Positions 17,807-26,883 of a stretch of 64,000 bases of DNA are shown piece by piece. The notes under the pieces were generated by a model. That model made no database searches. It worked only from the letters and a program-made list of their open reading frames with translations, and had not been told where the DNA came from. Origin of the DNA: Flavobacterium inviolabile (lineage in GTDB: Bacteria; Bacteroidota; Bacteroidia; Flavobacteriales; Flavobacteriaceae); the NCBI RefSeq assembly GCF_013389455.1, contig NZ_CP058278.1, positions 2,170,001 through 2,234,000 on the forward strand, read 5' to 3'. Each line of letters opens with the position of its first letter. Position 1 is the first letter of the stretch. A program made the position numbers and the translations under genes.

Positions 17807-18259
17807 TTAATTAGAATCCTCCTCTGTATTGAAGATGGTTTTATCCATAATCAATTCATTAATGATCTCAGCGACTTCCATAAAATGGTTTAGTTTTTCA
17901 TCGCTGATGTGCTGCTTTACAGTTTCATTGAATTTCAATACGGTTACTTTAGACAGTTCTCGTTTTTCTTTACCCAATTTGGTCAGGTGAATCAATACAC
18001 CGCGTCCGTCTACCGGATTTTTTTTTCGGATAATCAGCCCTTTGTCTTCCATGGATTTTAAAGTCCTGGTCAGACTTGTTGCTTCCATTCCCATTTTCGG
18101 GCCTAAGGCTGTTGATGGTGTTCCGTTTTCCCTGTCGATACTTAACAAAGCAAAACCTGTAGCCATAGTGGCGCCATATTTTGTAGCTTCTTCGTTGTAC
18201 ATTCTTGCAACAGCTTGCCAGGTTGCACGTAAAACATAATCTATAGTTTTGTCCTTCAT
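17807..18259 (-). CDS. MarR-family transcriptional regulator
   Basis: A 150-residue MarR-type winged-helix repressor. The DNA-binding part spans about residues 45-110 with recognition-helix region LGPKMGMEATSLTRTLKSM and a wing (IIRKKNPVDGRGVLIHLT). It is the first gene of the beta-oxidation cluster, so by position it probably represses the cluster and is released by acyl-CoA or fatty acid, as other operon-linked MarR proteins are; that is inference. Its own promoter has a perfect -7 element and a palindrome at the -33 position, consistent with autoregulation. Confidence 0.88.
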   Translation of the reverse strand: MKDKTIDYVLRATWQAVARMYNEEATKYGATMATGFALLSIDRENGTPSTALGPKMGMEATSLTRTLKSMEDKGLIIRKKNPVDGRGVLIHLTKLGKEKRELSKVTVLKFNETVKQHISDEKLNHFMEVAEIINELIMDKTIFNTEEDSN

Positions 18260-18275
18260 TTTTCTTCTGTGATTT

Positions 18276-18283
18276 CAAATATA
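18276..18283 (-). promoter_or_regulatory. -7 element of the marR/beta-oxidation promoter
   Basis: Minus-strand TATATTTG, a perfect TANNTTTG match, 16 bases upstream of the marR ATG. Confidence 0.7.
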
Positions 18284-18294
18284 CAAAAAAATAC

Positions 18295-18306
18295 TATGCA
18301 TGCATA
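18295..18306. promoter_or_regulatory. Candidate MarR operator palindrome
   Basis: TATGCATGCATA is a perfect 12-bp palindrome. With its flanks (18290-18311) it extends to 22 bp with one mismatched pair. It covers the place where the -33 box of the marR promoter should lie, so bound repressor would block RNA polymerase. Confidence 0.6.
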
Positions 18307-18337
18307 ATATTAGAAAATTAATTTTAAGTTAAATAAA

Positions 18338-18366
18338 AAAAAACTCCCCAGCGAGGAGGAGTCTAT
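18338..18366 (-). terminator. Terminator of the acyl-CoA synthetase gene region
   Basis: Inverted repeat ACTCC...GGAGT (18343-18362) followed on the minus strand by a long T-tract, just past the stop at 18375. Confidence 0.7.
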
Positions 18367-18374
18367 TCATTTTT

Positions 18375-20153
18375 TTAAGAGTTATTGTAGATTTTATCAT
18401 AAAGATTTTGGTATTTCTCCTTTATGATCTTTCTTTTGAGCTTCAGTGTCGGGGTTAATTCGCCTCCGTCAATTGACCAGACATTTGCGGTAAGTTCAAA
18501 TTTTTTGATTTGTTCCCAGTGTCCGAACTTTTTATTGATGGCGTCAACTTCTTCTTTAATACGTTCAATAACATGTTCGTTGCTAACGATGGCTTCGTTG
18601 GTAGTACCTATAGTAAGGTGTTTGCGTGCTGCCCAGTCTTTCAGGAAGTCAAAGCTTGGCTGTATAAACGCGGCCGGCATTTTTTCGCCATCGCCGATAA
18701 CCATGATCTGTTCGATGAAGCGGGATTGTTTCATCGTGTTTTCAATGATTTGAGGGGCAATGTATTTTCCACCGGAAGTTTTGAACATTTCTTTTTTACG
18801 GTCGGTGATTTTCAGGAAGCCTTCGCTATCGATTTCTCCGATATCGCCGGTATGGAAAAAGCCATCCTGTAATGCTTCGGCAGTTTTCTCTTCATCTTTA
18901 TAGTAGCCCATCATGATGCTTGGTCCTTTACAAAGGATTTCACCATCTTCGGCGATTTTTACTTCCAGGTTGTCTAAAACTTTTCCAACGGTACCAATTT
19001 TAAAACCGCGGTTACGCTGATCGTTAACGGCAATTACCGGTGAGGTTTCCGTTAAACCGTAACCTTCCATAATAGGGATACCGGCTGCGGCAAAAACACG
19101 GGTTAAACGCGACTGTAACGCAGCACTACCGGACACCATCAGTTCCAGCTGTCCGCCAAGTCCTTCCTGCCATTTGCTGAAAATCAGTTTTCGGGCAATG
19201 GCCAGTTTTTGTTCGTACCACCATCCGTTTTCGCCGTATGGTTTGTAGTGCAGGCCTAAGTCGATTGCCCAGAAGAATAGTTTTTTCTTGATTCCGGTTA
19301 AATCGGCTCCTTTGGCATATATTTTATCGTAAACTTTTTCTAAAAGACGCGGAACGGCAGTCATGACATGCGGTTTTACTTCTTTCAGGTTGTCGCTCAT
19401 TTTGTCGATGCTTTCGGCAAAATATACCGAGATACCATAATATTGGTATAGGTACAATATCATGCGTTCGAAGATATGGCAGATCGGCAGGAAGCTTAAT
19501 CCTCTTGTGCTGCCGGCTCTTAACGGTACTCTTACGGAGCTTGCCAGTACATTGGAAACAATGTTCTGGTGGCTTAACATTACTCCTTTTGGTCTTCCGG
19601 TGGTTCCGGAAGTATATATTAAAGTAGCCAGATCGGTCGTAACAATACTGTTTTTGCGGTCTTCTACCTGCTGCTGATTGCTTTCGTCGGCTCCTAAGTC
19701 CAGTACTTCCTGCCAGTTTTTACAACCGTCAATCTGGTCAAAGGAATATACTTCTTTTAATGAAGGTACTCTGCTGCGGATGGCATTGATTTTTTTAAAA
19801 ACTTCTATATCGGAAATAAAGCAGTAAATCGCTTCGGAATGGTTTAGGATGAATTCATAATCGTCTTCCGAGATAGTAGGGTAGATCGGAACGTTTTGGG
19901 CTCCGGTTTGCAATACACCTATATCGGTAATATTCCATTCGGTTCTGTTGTTTGAAGAAATGACAGCAATTTTATCATTTTTCTGAATGTCCATTCGTAA
20001 TAACGCTCGGGAAATGGCATTGGCCTTATCAAGATATTCTTTAGTAGATGTTTTTACCCATTGACCATTGTATTTTGTTACCAATGCGTCAGACAGGTTG
20101 TATTTCTCTAACTGGTAATATGGAAAGTCAAATAAGCGTGTAACGTTAGTCAT
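18375..20153 (-). CDS. Long-chain fatty acid--CoA ligase
   Basis: A 592-residue AMP-forming acyl-CoA synthetase that activates free fatty acids with ATP and CoA. The ATP-binding P-loop is IYTSGTTGRPKGVMLSH, the adenine site YGLTETSPV, and the hinge/AMP motif FHTGDIGEIDSEGFLKITD, then RKKEMFKTSGGKYIAPQ. The form is that of FadD15/ACSBG-like enzymes common in Bacteroidota. It is upstream of the marR-fad cluster on the same strand but separated by a terminator and by the marR promoter, so it is probably transcribed on its own while feeding the same pathway. Confidence 0.92.
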   Translation of the reverse strand: MTNVTRLFDFPYYQLEKYNLSDALVTKYNGQWVKTSTKEYLDKANAISRALLRMDIQKNDKIAVISSNNRTEWNITDIGVLQTGAQNVPIYPTISEDDYEFILNHSEAIYCFISDIEVFKKINAIRSRVPSLKEVYSFDQIDGCKNWQEVLDLGADESNQQQVEDRKNSIVTTDLATLIYTSGTTGRPKGVMLSHQNIVSNVLASSVRVPLRAGSTRGLSFLPICHIFERMILYLYQYYGISVYFAESIDKMSDNLKEVKPHVMTAVPRLLEKVYDKIYAKGADLTGIKKKLFFWAIDLGLHYKPYGENGWWYEQKLAIARKLIFSKWQEGLGGQLELMVSGSAALQSRLTRVFAAAGIPIMEGYGLTETSPVIAVNDQRNRGFKIGTVGKVLDNLEVKIAEDGEILCKGPSIMMGYYKDEEKTAEALQDGFFHTGDIGEIDSEGFLKITDRKKEMFKTSGGKYIAPQIIENTMKQSRFIEQIMVIGDGEKMPAAFIQPSFDFLKDWAARKHLTIGTTNEAIVSNEHVIERIKEEVDAINKKFGHWEQIKKFELTANVWSIDGGELTPTLKLKRKIIKEKYQNLYDKIYNNS

Positions 20154-20240
20154 GTCCTGTTTTTTTTGTTACTGCAAATTATAAAAAAAACTCAAACCAA
20201 AAAATTTAAAAGCAATAATTATAAAAGTGGTGTTGGTAAT

Positions 20241-20269
20241 TTTGTAATTTTGATTCCTTTATAATTTTG
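20241..20269 (+). promoter_or_regulatory. Promoter of the LtaS-like gene
   Basis: TTTG at 20241-20244, 17-bp spacer, TAATTTTG at 20262-20269, then 16 bases to the ATG at 20286. Confidence 0.6.
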
Positions 20270-20285
20270 ACTTTTATAGGATTTT

Positions 20286-22208
20286 ATGAACACAAATTAT
20301 CGTATTCAGGAATATAAGGCGTTATTCTACAGATTATTTTTAGCCTATCTTTTCTATTTCATTGCCAGACTGCTGTTCTTTACATACAATTACAAGCTGC
20401 TGAAGGTGGATTCTGTTTCCGACTTTTTAGCGCTGGCATATCACGGTATGGTGTTTGACACTGCCGCGATTTTGTATCTGAATGCGTTGTTTGTGGTGCT
20501 TTCCATACTTCCGTTATGGATAACCACTAAACAAGGATACCAGAAATTCCTGTTTTATGTGTATTTTGTCTTTAACCTGATTGGTTATGCGACCAATTTT
20601 ATAGACTTTATCTACTACCGGTTTACGTATGCCCGGACAACAATCGCTTTTATGGATATTATTAAAAACGAATCCAATAAAGGCAATATGTTTTCCCGCT
20701 TTATTGTGAGCTACTGGCACGTTTACCTGTTGTTTTTTATTTGTGCCTTTTTATGGGTTTACCTGTACAAAAAGGTAAAGGTAGTGGAGGTGAAGCATGA
20801 AAATAAACCGAAATATTTCCTTTCCTCTTTGCTGGGGCTTGTTGTTATTGCGGTAATGGCCGTTGGCGGGATCCGCGGCGATTTTAAAAAGAGTACACGT
20901 CCTATTAATATCGTGGATGCAAACCGTTATGTAACCAAGCCGGAACATGCCGATATTGTTTTGAATACGCCTTTTGCGATTATCAGAACGATGCGTACCA
21001 CGAGCTTTAAGAAAGTGAATTTTGTATCGCAGGATGTTGTGAATACCGAAATTGAACCGATTAAGCTGTATCGTAACCATCCGAAGACAAAACCGAATAT
21101 TGTTATTTTTATTACGGAAAGTTACGGCAGGGAATATATAGGGGCTTTTAATAAGGATAAAAACATACCGGGTTATGTGAGCTATACGCCGTTTATCGAT
21201 TCGTTGTCGCAGCACAGTTTGATTTTTACCAATGCTTTTGCTAACGGTAGTAAGTCTATTCACGGAATGTCGTCGGTACTGGCAGGTATTCCTTCTTTCC
21301 AGGATGCTTTTACTTCTTCGCCATACCCGAAACAGAAAATACAGTCGCTGGTTTCCACTTTAAAAGAAGAAGGTTATGATACGTCGTTTTTCCACGGTGC
21401 TCCTAACGGTTCGATGGGATTCTTAGGTTTTGGTAATATATTGGGATTTGATCATTATTACGGTAAGACGGAATACAATAATGATGCGGATTTTGATGGA
21501 TCCTGGGGAATATGGGATGAGCCGTTCTTCCAGTTTATGAAACAGACTTTCGACAAGAAGAAACAGCCTTTTATGGGAACGATCTTTACCGTTTCGTCCC
21601 ATGAGCCGTTTGTGGTTCCGGAAAAATATAAAGGGAAGTTTCCAAAAGGGACAATACAGATGCACGAATGCGTAGGGTACACGGACTATGCGTTTAAAAA
21701 GTTTTTTGAAGCAGCTAAAAAAGAGCCCTGGTTTAATAATACCATTTTTGTGATTACGGCAGACCACTGTAACCAGGTGGGCTATGACGAATACAATAAG
21801 GTTGTGAATCGTTCGGCAGTACCGATATTGATTTACAAGCCGGATGGCAGTCTGACCGGTGTTAATAAAGAATTGGCGCAGCAAATCGATATTTATCCTA
21901 CTTTACTGGATATGATTGGGTATGACAAACCGTTTAGAAGCTGGGGAAGAAGCCTGCTGGATGAAAAATCGATCAAGCCTTTTGTAATGAACTATAACGG
22001 CACGCAATACCAGTTTCAGCGCGGAAATTATATCTGCCTGTTTGACGGTAAGAAAGCGACCGGATTTTATGATATAAACGACAGAGGTTTGGAGAAAAAC
22101 CTGATCGGGAACAGAAATAAAGAGATGGATGCTATTGAGGTGGCCTGTAAAGCGTTTTTACAGGATTACTATGAGCGTATCATCGACAAGAAGCTTTATG
22201 CAAAATAA
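20286..22208 (+). CDS. LtaS-like alkaline-phosphatase-superfamily membrane enzyme
   Basis: A 640-residue protein. Residues 1-200 carry about five membrane segments; residues 270-560 form a periplasmic sulfatase/phosphoglycerol-transferase domain of the LtaS type (IVIFITESYGREYIGAF, SSHEPFVVP, VITADHCNQ). Such enzymes move phosphoglycerol or phosphoethanolamine groups onto envelope glycans or lipids. The usual nucleophile, threonine in LtaS, lies within NGSKSIHGMSSVLAG here, where a serine appears to take its place; this seems normal for Bacteroidota members. Gram-negative Flavobacteria have no lipoteichoic acid, so the acceptor is probably lipid A or another glycan. Confidence 0.8.
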   Translation: MNTNYRIQEYKALFYRLFLAYLFYFIARLLFFTYNYKLLKVDSVSDFLALAYHGMVFDTAAILYLNALFVVLSILPLWITTKQGYQKFLFYVYFVFNLIGYATNFIDFIYYRFTYARTTIAFMDIIKNESNKGNMFSRFIVSYWHVYLLFFICAFLWVYLYKKVKVVEVKHENKPKYFLSSLLGLVVIAVMAVGGIRGDFKKSTRPINIVDANRYVTKPEHADIVLNTPFAIIRTMRTTSFKKVNFVSQDVVNTEIEPIKLYRNHPKTKPNIVIFITESYGREYIGAFNKDKNIPGYVSYTPFIDSLSQHSLIFTNAFANGSKSIHGMSSVLAGIPSFQDAFTSSPYPKQKIQSLVSTLKEEGYDTSFFHGAPNGSMGFLGFGNILGFDHYYGKTEYNNDADFDGSWGIWDEPFFQFMKQTFDKKKQPFMGTIFTVSSHEPFVVPEKYKGKFPKGTIQMHECVGYTDYAFKKFFEAAKKEPWFNNTIFVITADHCNQVGYDEYNKVVNRSAVPILIYKPDGSLTGVNKELAQQIDIYPTLLDMIGYDKPFRSWGRSLLDEKSIKPFVMNYNGTQYQFQRGNYICLFDGKKATGFYDINDRGLEKNLIGNRNKEMDAIEVACKAFLQDYYERIIDKKLYAK

Positions 22209-22239
22209 AGCGGTTTAAAAGGCTTTATATTCAAGAATA

Positions 22240-22272
22240 GAAAATCTCCGGTTATTGCCGGAGATTTTTTGT
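22240..22272 (+). terminator. Terminator after the LtaS-like gene
   Basis: AATCTCCGG-ttattg-CCGGAGATT hairpin with T6. Confidence 0.88.
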
Positions 22273-22366
22273 TTTACAGCGGCTTATTTTAAGCCGGATA
22301 GAAAAGATCGTTTACTGTTAGTGTTTTGTAATTTGGTCCGTTGTTTTGTACATAGGGGATATCCGT

Positions 22367-22395
22367 ATTGATTCCACTGTGAATTTGTATATTTG
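22367..22395 (+). promoter_or_regulatory. Histidine kinase promoter
   Basis: TTG-type -33 at 22368-22370, 17-bp spacer, TATATTTG at 22388-22395; the ATG follows 30 bases later at 22426. Confidence 0.6.
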
Positions 22396-22425
22396 CGACC
22401 GGTTTTTAATATACGAAACGCTATA

Positions 22426-23793
22426 ATGTTCCAATTTTTACCTTTAGATCCAAAAACGGTTTTCCTACTTTATTTTTGGGGAAACTTGTTTGTTTGTATT
22501 CTAATTTTTAGTTATTCGTTGTCGTATGCTACTATTGAGAATAGAAAAAAATTAAAAACCTTTGGCTATGGTAAAATATTACTGACAATAGGGTGGGTAT
22601 TCATTTTTTTAAGAAACATCGTTCCGGATTTCATCTCTATCAATATTGCCAATACAATCATTCTTTTGGGAGGTTGTTATGAAACGATTGCGATAATGTC
22701 CTTAACCAAAGCAAAATTTAAGAGGCGTTATCATTTTCAGGTTGGGATAACAATTGCAGCCCTGCTGGTTTTTAACATTGCTACGTTTTTAGAGAGTTCG
22801 ATTAATACCCGTATTGTAATAATGTCTTTAGGGATATTTGCGATTTATTTACCGCCAACTATCAGCTATTTTACAGAAAAAGCCAATAATTTATTCCGGA
22901 TTTTTTACCTGCTGTGTTATGTTGCATTTGAAATTTTAATCTTTTTACGGGCTGTTTATAGCTATATAAGCCCGCAAAAATATTTTTTCCGATACAGTAC
23001 TTTTGATAGTTTGTACAGCATTGGTTTATTCCTGCTCACGCTTATCGGTACAGTCGGGTTTTTATTACTGGTAAAAGAGAAACAGGACCTTAAAATACAG
23101 AAACTTCTAAAAGATAAAAACTTATTCTTTTCCATAATTGCCCATGATCTGAAAGGGCCGTTGGGATCCTCACTGGTACTGTCGGAAATCATGGCGCAGG
23201 AAATTGAAGATTATACCCGGGAAGAAATTAAGCAGATCACCGGAATGCTTCATGAGTCGAACAAAAATATCTATAAGTTGCTTGAAAACCTGTTGGACTG
23301 GTCCAGGGTGCAAACCGGGATGATCCAATACAATCCTCAAAAAGTGATATTAAATAGCCTGATCGAAGACAACGTAGCGCTCAATAAAAATACGGCATTA
23401 CATAAAAACATCGATCTTAGGTTTGAAGCGACAGAAACGATTATGGTTGAGTTGGATAAGGATATGATCGATACTGTTTTGCGAAACCTGCTGACAAATG
23501 CTATTAAATTTACAGACCAGCAAGGTGAAATTATAGTAACGATGCAAAAGATAAATCAAAAAGTTGAGGTGTCTATTACCGATAACGGCATTGGAATTCC
23601 GGATAGCATAAAAGAAAAGTTGTTTAAAATTAATGAAAAAGTCATCCAGAAAGGGACCGAAAATGAAATCGGGAACGGATTGGGCTTATTGCTTTGCAGT
23701 GAATTTATAAAAAGGCATCAGGGCGAAATCTGGGCCGAAAGCAAGCATGGGGAAGGAAGTACTTTTAAGTTTGTATTACCGTTGAAAGGCTAA
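22426..23793 (+). CDS. Membrane sensor histidine kinase (orphan)
   Basis: A 455-residue kinase from ATG 22426 (an upstream TTG at 22393 would lie inside the promoter). The N-terminal 220 residues hold about seven hydrophobic segments with short loops, like a 7TM sensor module. Then comes a HisKA domain with the phosphorylated histidine H240 in SIIAHDLKGPLGSS, and a HATPase domain with N box NLLTNAIKF, D-N-G-I-G-I-P and GNGLGLLLC. No response regulator is adjacent, so its partner must be elsewhere. The sensed signal is unknown; the module could read a membrane-soluble or envelope cue. Confidence 0.88.
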   Translation: MFQFLPLDPKTVFLLYFWGNLFVCILIFSYSLSYATIENRKKLKTFGYGKILLTIGWVFIFLRNIVPDFISINIANTIILLGGCYETIAIMSLTKAKFKRRYHFQVGITIAALLVFNIATFLESSINTRIVIMSLGIFAIYLPPTISYFTEKANNLFRIFYLLCYVAFEILIFLRAVYSYISPQKYFFRYSTFDSLYSIGLFLLTLIGTVGFLLLVKEKQDLKIQKLLKDKNLFFSIIAHDLKGPLGSSLVLSEIMAQEIEDYTREEIKQITGMLHESNKNIYKLLENLLDWSRVQTGMIQYNPQKVILNSLIEDNVALNKNTALHKNIDLRFEATETIMVELDKDMIDTVLRNLLTNAIKFTDQQGEIIVTMQKINQKVEVSITDNGIGIPDSIKEKLFKINEKVIQKGTENEIGNGLGLLLCSEFIKRHQGEIWAESKHGEGSTFKFVLPLKG

Positions 23794-23872
23794 AGCAGAA
23801 GTTTAATCTTGGACTACTGTTTAATTTTTGTTGCGCCGTTTTGGGATTGCTTTTGGAAGTAATTTTCAGGCA

Positions 23873-23907
23873 TAAAAAAAAGTCCTGATTTTCATCAGAA
23901 CTTTTTT
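23873..23907 (-). terminator. tRNA-Tyr terminator
   Basis: AGTTCTGAT-gaaa-ATCAGGACT hairpin on the minus strand followed by a T7 tract, two bases past the tRNA 3' end. Confidence 0.85.
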
Positions 23908-23908
23908 G

Positions 23909-23990
<82 letters not shown>

Positions 23991-24110
23991 GTTGGCTATT
24001 CAAGTGTTCTCCTTGATTATTTCGAGTGCAAATATAGGACTGTTTTTTTACTATGCAAACTTATTTCTAATATAATTTCTCACTTTTTTTTAAAGCATTG
24101 TTTCTTAGAG

Positions 24111-24142
24111 AAATAAAAAAATCTCCCGGAGGAGATTTTTTG
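24111..24142 (-). terminator. Terminator of the TlpA-like gene
   Basis: ATCTCC-cgga-GGAGAT stem with a T6 run on the minus strand. Confidence 0.75.
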
Positions 24143-24151
24143 GAGTGTGTC

Positions 24152-25270
24152 TTATTTTGTGCCTAAAAGCGCTAAAACTTTCGCTTTTAATTCGGCTCCT
24201 TTAAGGTCTTTTGCTACAATTTTTCCGCTGGCATCCAGGATAAATGTTTGCGGGATTGCTTTTACATTATATTGTTCTGCGATTGGATCCTGCCAGAATT
24301 TCAAATTCGAAACCTGTGTCCATGCTAATTTGTCTTTTGCAATAGCTTCTTTCCATTTTGCTGCATCCTGGTCTAATGATACTCCAATGATGTTTAATCC
24401 TTTTGCGTGTAGCTCATTGTATAATGCTACTACATTAGGGTTTTCAGCACGACAAGGACCGCACCATGAAGCCCAGAAATCGATGATGGTTACTTTTCCT
24501 AATGATTCTTTTAGGGAAACGGTTTTTCCTTCCGGATTTGGAGCAGAAAAGTCCGGTGCCATTTTTCCTACTTCAACAGCACTTTGTTTTGCAAGGAAAT
24601 TTTTAACGGTATCCCCGTGCTGGTTGTTTTTCGCATCAGCGGTTAACAATTTGTAGTATTTCTCAATTTTATCAACCGGTAAAGACTGGAATTTTACAAA
24701 GTTTTCCAATAGCATTACTGATAAAAAGGAATCCGGATGTTTCTGAATAAAATCTTCCGATTTTTGATTCATCTGATCCTGGTATACCATGAATTGTTTT
24801 CTAAGGGAATTTATAGTAACCGTATCGTTCGTTTGCTGCGCTGTAGCCATTCTTTGATTGTTAGCAATCTGGAATGTCTGCATTTTTTTATAAATTACTT
24901 TTGATTCGTCGTTATATTTTTGGAACTGATCGTTTGTAACCGTTCCGGAAACTCTTGAATTACGAACAGAATCTTTTACAAATTCAACTTTAATTTTTCC
25001 ATTTTCAAGTACAAAAGGGATCATATCGCCAATGTCCTGAATTCTTAAAAAGCAAAATTCCGGATGCTCGGATTTTCCTTTAAATTCGAATTTTCCATCT
25101 TTAACCTTTACAGTATCTTTAGATACAGGGCCTAAATCGCTTTGTGTGGCAATGATAACCATTTTGTCATTTTCTACACCTTTAGCTTCTCCAATAATGG
25201 TAAAACCATCATCTTTTTTACATGAAGCAAAAAATGCAGCAATTGATAGTACTAAAAAAAATTTCTTCAT
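24152..25270 (-). CDS. TlpA/ResA-like thiol-disulfide lipoprotein with DUF4369
   Basis: A 372-residue exported protein. The signal peptide ends with lipobox cysteine 17 (SIAAFFASCKKDDG). Residues about 25-130 form a DUF4369-type beta domain (GEAKGVENDKMVIIAT), then a helical linker, then a C-terminal thioredoxin fold with active site WASWCGPCR at about residues 264-272 and cis-proline region IPQTFILD. It is expected to reduce or exchange disulfides in periplasmic or surface proteins, for example in cytochrome c maturation. Many paralogues occur in Bacteroidota, so the client cannot be named. It is monocistronic with its own terminator. Confidence 0.88.
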   Translation of the reverse strand: MKKFFLVLSIAAFFASCKKDDGFTIIGEAKGVENDKMVIIATQSDLGPVSKDTVKVKDGKFEFKGKSEHPEFCFLRIQDIGDMIPFVLENGKIKVEFVKDSVRNSRVSGTVTNDQFQKYNDESKVIYKKMQTFQIANNQRMATAQQTNDTVTINSLRKQFMVYQDQMNQKSEDFIQKHPDSFLSVMLLENFVKFQSLPVDKIEKYYKLLTADAKNNQHGDTVKNFLAKQSAVEVGKMAPDFSAPNPEGKTVSLKESLGKVTIIDFWASWCGPCRAENPNVVALYNELHAKGLNIIGVSLDQDAAKWKEAIAKDKLAWTQVSNLKFWQDPIAEQYNVKAIPQTFILDASGKIVAKDLKGAELKAKVLALLGTK

Positions 25271-25359
25271 CTTTATTTTTAATTTGTTATGCTTACAAAT
25301 GTATTTAAAAACTCCCTATAAGGGGAAGTAAAATATATTATTTTTAACAGTATGAAATG

Positions 25360-25398
25360 AAAAACCCCAAAATCTGAAGCTTCAAATTTTGGGGTTTC
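25360..25398 (-). terminator. Terminator of the sulfur operon
   Basis: Long stem AAACCCCAAAAT / ATTTTGGGGTTT directly after the MBL-rhodanese stop, followed on the minus strand by T-rich DNA. Confidence 0.8.
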
Positions 25399-25400
25399 GG

Positions 25401-26816
25401 TTAGTTTAGTGTCGAAGGACAGACGAATTTCGTCAGCGGAACATTACTTTGTCTTATTCCGGATATTCCTTTTTCGACGTTTATCATATTGTGATATCCT
25501 CTTGCTTTCAGTATGGAAGCCATGATTACAGAACGGTAACCGCCGGCACAATGCAGGTAAAAATCAGCATTTTTAGGAACTTCGGCTAGTTGATCGTTTA
25601 CAAAATCCAAAGGGATATTAATGGCACCTTCCACATGTTCGGCACTGAATTCTCCCGGTTTTCGGGCATCAATTACAGCCAGTCCGGACGTGTCCTTGTC
25701 TGCTGCAAACTGTTCCGGTGTGATGGAAATAATGGTATCTACTTCAAAACCGGCTGTTTTCCAGGTTTCGATACCACCTTCCAGGTACCCCAGACAGTTG
25801 TCGAAACCTACGCGGGAAAGACGGGTAATTGTTTCTTTTTCTTTTCCTTCCGGCGCTACCAGAAGTATCGGTTGTTTAACATCCATTATTAAAGCGCCCA
25901 CCCATGGTGCGAAGTTTCCCTGTAAACCGATGAATATAGACCCCGGTATGTGCTCTTTTATAAATTCATTTTCATGGCGAACATCTAAAATTAAAGCTTC
26001 AGACTGACCGGCAGCGGCTTTAAATGCAGCGGCATTCATTGGTGTGTTGGCTTTATTCATAACTGTTTCCAGGCTGTCATATCCCTGAATATTCATTAAA
26101 ACATTCTGAGGGAAATAGGCCGGTGGTGCACCCAATCCGTCTAATAATTCTGCCGTGAACTCTTCTTTTGTCATGTTGGCCCGTAAAGCATAGTTCACTT
26201 TTTTCTGATTGCCCAAAGTGTCTGTTGTTTCTTTGCTCATGTTTTTACCGCAGGCACTTCCGGCACCGTGGTTTGGATAGACAATTAAATCGTCTGCCAA
26301 TGGCATTATTTTATTGCGCAACGAGTCAAACAGCATTCCGGCTAATTTTTCCTGAGTTAAATCGCTAACCAGTTTTTGTGCTAAATCCGGGCGGCCTACA
26401 TCGCCTATGAACAACGTATCGCCGGTAATGATACCGTGTTGTTTACCATTTTCATCCGTTAATAAATAACAGGTACTTTCAAGCGTGTGTCCCGGCGTAT
26501 GAATCGCCTTAACGGTATAGTTGCCAATTTTAAATTCCTGATTGTCTTCGGCAATTATAGCTTCAAAATTTGGATTGGCTGTAGGTCCGTAAACGATTTT
26601 AGCGCCGGTTTTTTGTGCCAGATCCAAATGTCCGGAAACAAAATCGGCATGAAAATGCGTTTCAAAAATGTATTTAATGGAAGCGTTATCCTTAGTGGCT
26701 TTATCAATATAAGGTTGTACTTCACGTAGCGGATCAAAAATAGCGGCCTCACCATTACTTTCCAGATAGTATGCTGCATGAGCGATACATCCTGTATAAA
26801 TCTGTTCTATTTTCAT
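25401..26816 (-). CDS. Persulfide dioxygenase-like MBL hydrolase fused to two rhodanese domains
   Basis: A 471-residue cytoplasmic protein. Residues 1-240 are a metallo-beta-lactamase fold of the ETHE1 (persulfide dioxygenase) type, with THFHADFVSGH, GDTLFIGDVGRPDL and YPNHGAGSACG. Two rhodanese domains follow: the first (about 265-355) has VAPEGKE where the active cysteine should be and is probably inactive; the second has a normal active-site loop HCAGGYRS with C423. The enzyme should oxidise glutathione- or bacillithiol-type persulfide to sulfite, with sulfur carried by the rhodanese. The TauE-type exporter upstream would remove sulfite. A Crp-type palindrome lies before its start. Confidence 0.88.
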   Translation of the reverse strand: MKIEQIYTGCIAHAAYYLESNGEAAIFDPLREVQPYIDKATKDNASIKYIFETHFHADFVSGHLDLAQKTGAKIVYGPTANPNFEAIIAEDNQEFKIGNYTVKAIHTPGHTLESTCYLLTDENGKQHGIITGDTLFIGDVGRPDLAQKLVSDLTQEKLAGMLFDSLRNKIMPLADDLIVYPNHGAGSACGKNMSKETTDTLGNQKKVNYALRANMTKEEFTAELLDGLGAPPAYFPQNVLMNIQGYDSLETVMNKANTPMNAAAFKAAAGQSEALILDVRHENEFIKEHIPGSIFIGLQGNFAPWVGALIMDVKQPILLVAPEGKEKETITRLSRVGFDNCLGYLEGGIETWKTAGFEVDTIISITPEQFAADKDTSGLAVIDARKPGEFSAEHVEGAINIPLDFVNDQLAEVPKNADFYLHCAGGYRSVIMASILKARGYHNMINVEKGISGIRQSNVPLTKFVCPSTLN

Positions 26817-26838
26817 AATTGCATTTTTTTTATTAGGG

Positions 26839-26883
26839 TAAAGATAGGGTGTTGTCTTTTTTTACAGTGTGACTTTTGTCACA
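26839..26883 (-). promoter_or_regulatory. Internal promoter with Crp-type operator
   Basis: The palindrome TGTGAC-TTTT-GTCACA (26868-26883) is perfect over 16 bp and overlaps the TauE stop codon. Its centre is 29.5 bp upstream of the -7-like TATCTTTA (26839-26846), so it would lie near -42 to the transcription start, the class II activator position. It should drive the MBL-rhodanese gene. Confidence 0.7.
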
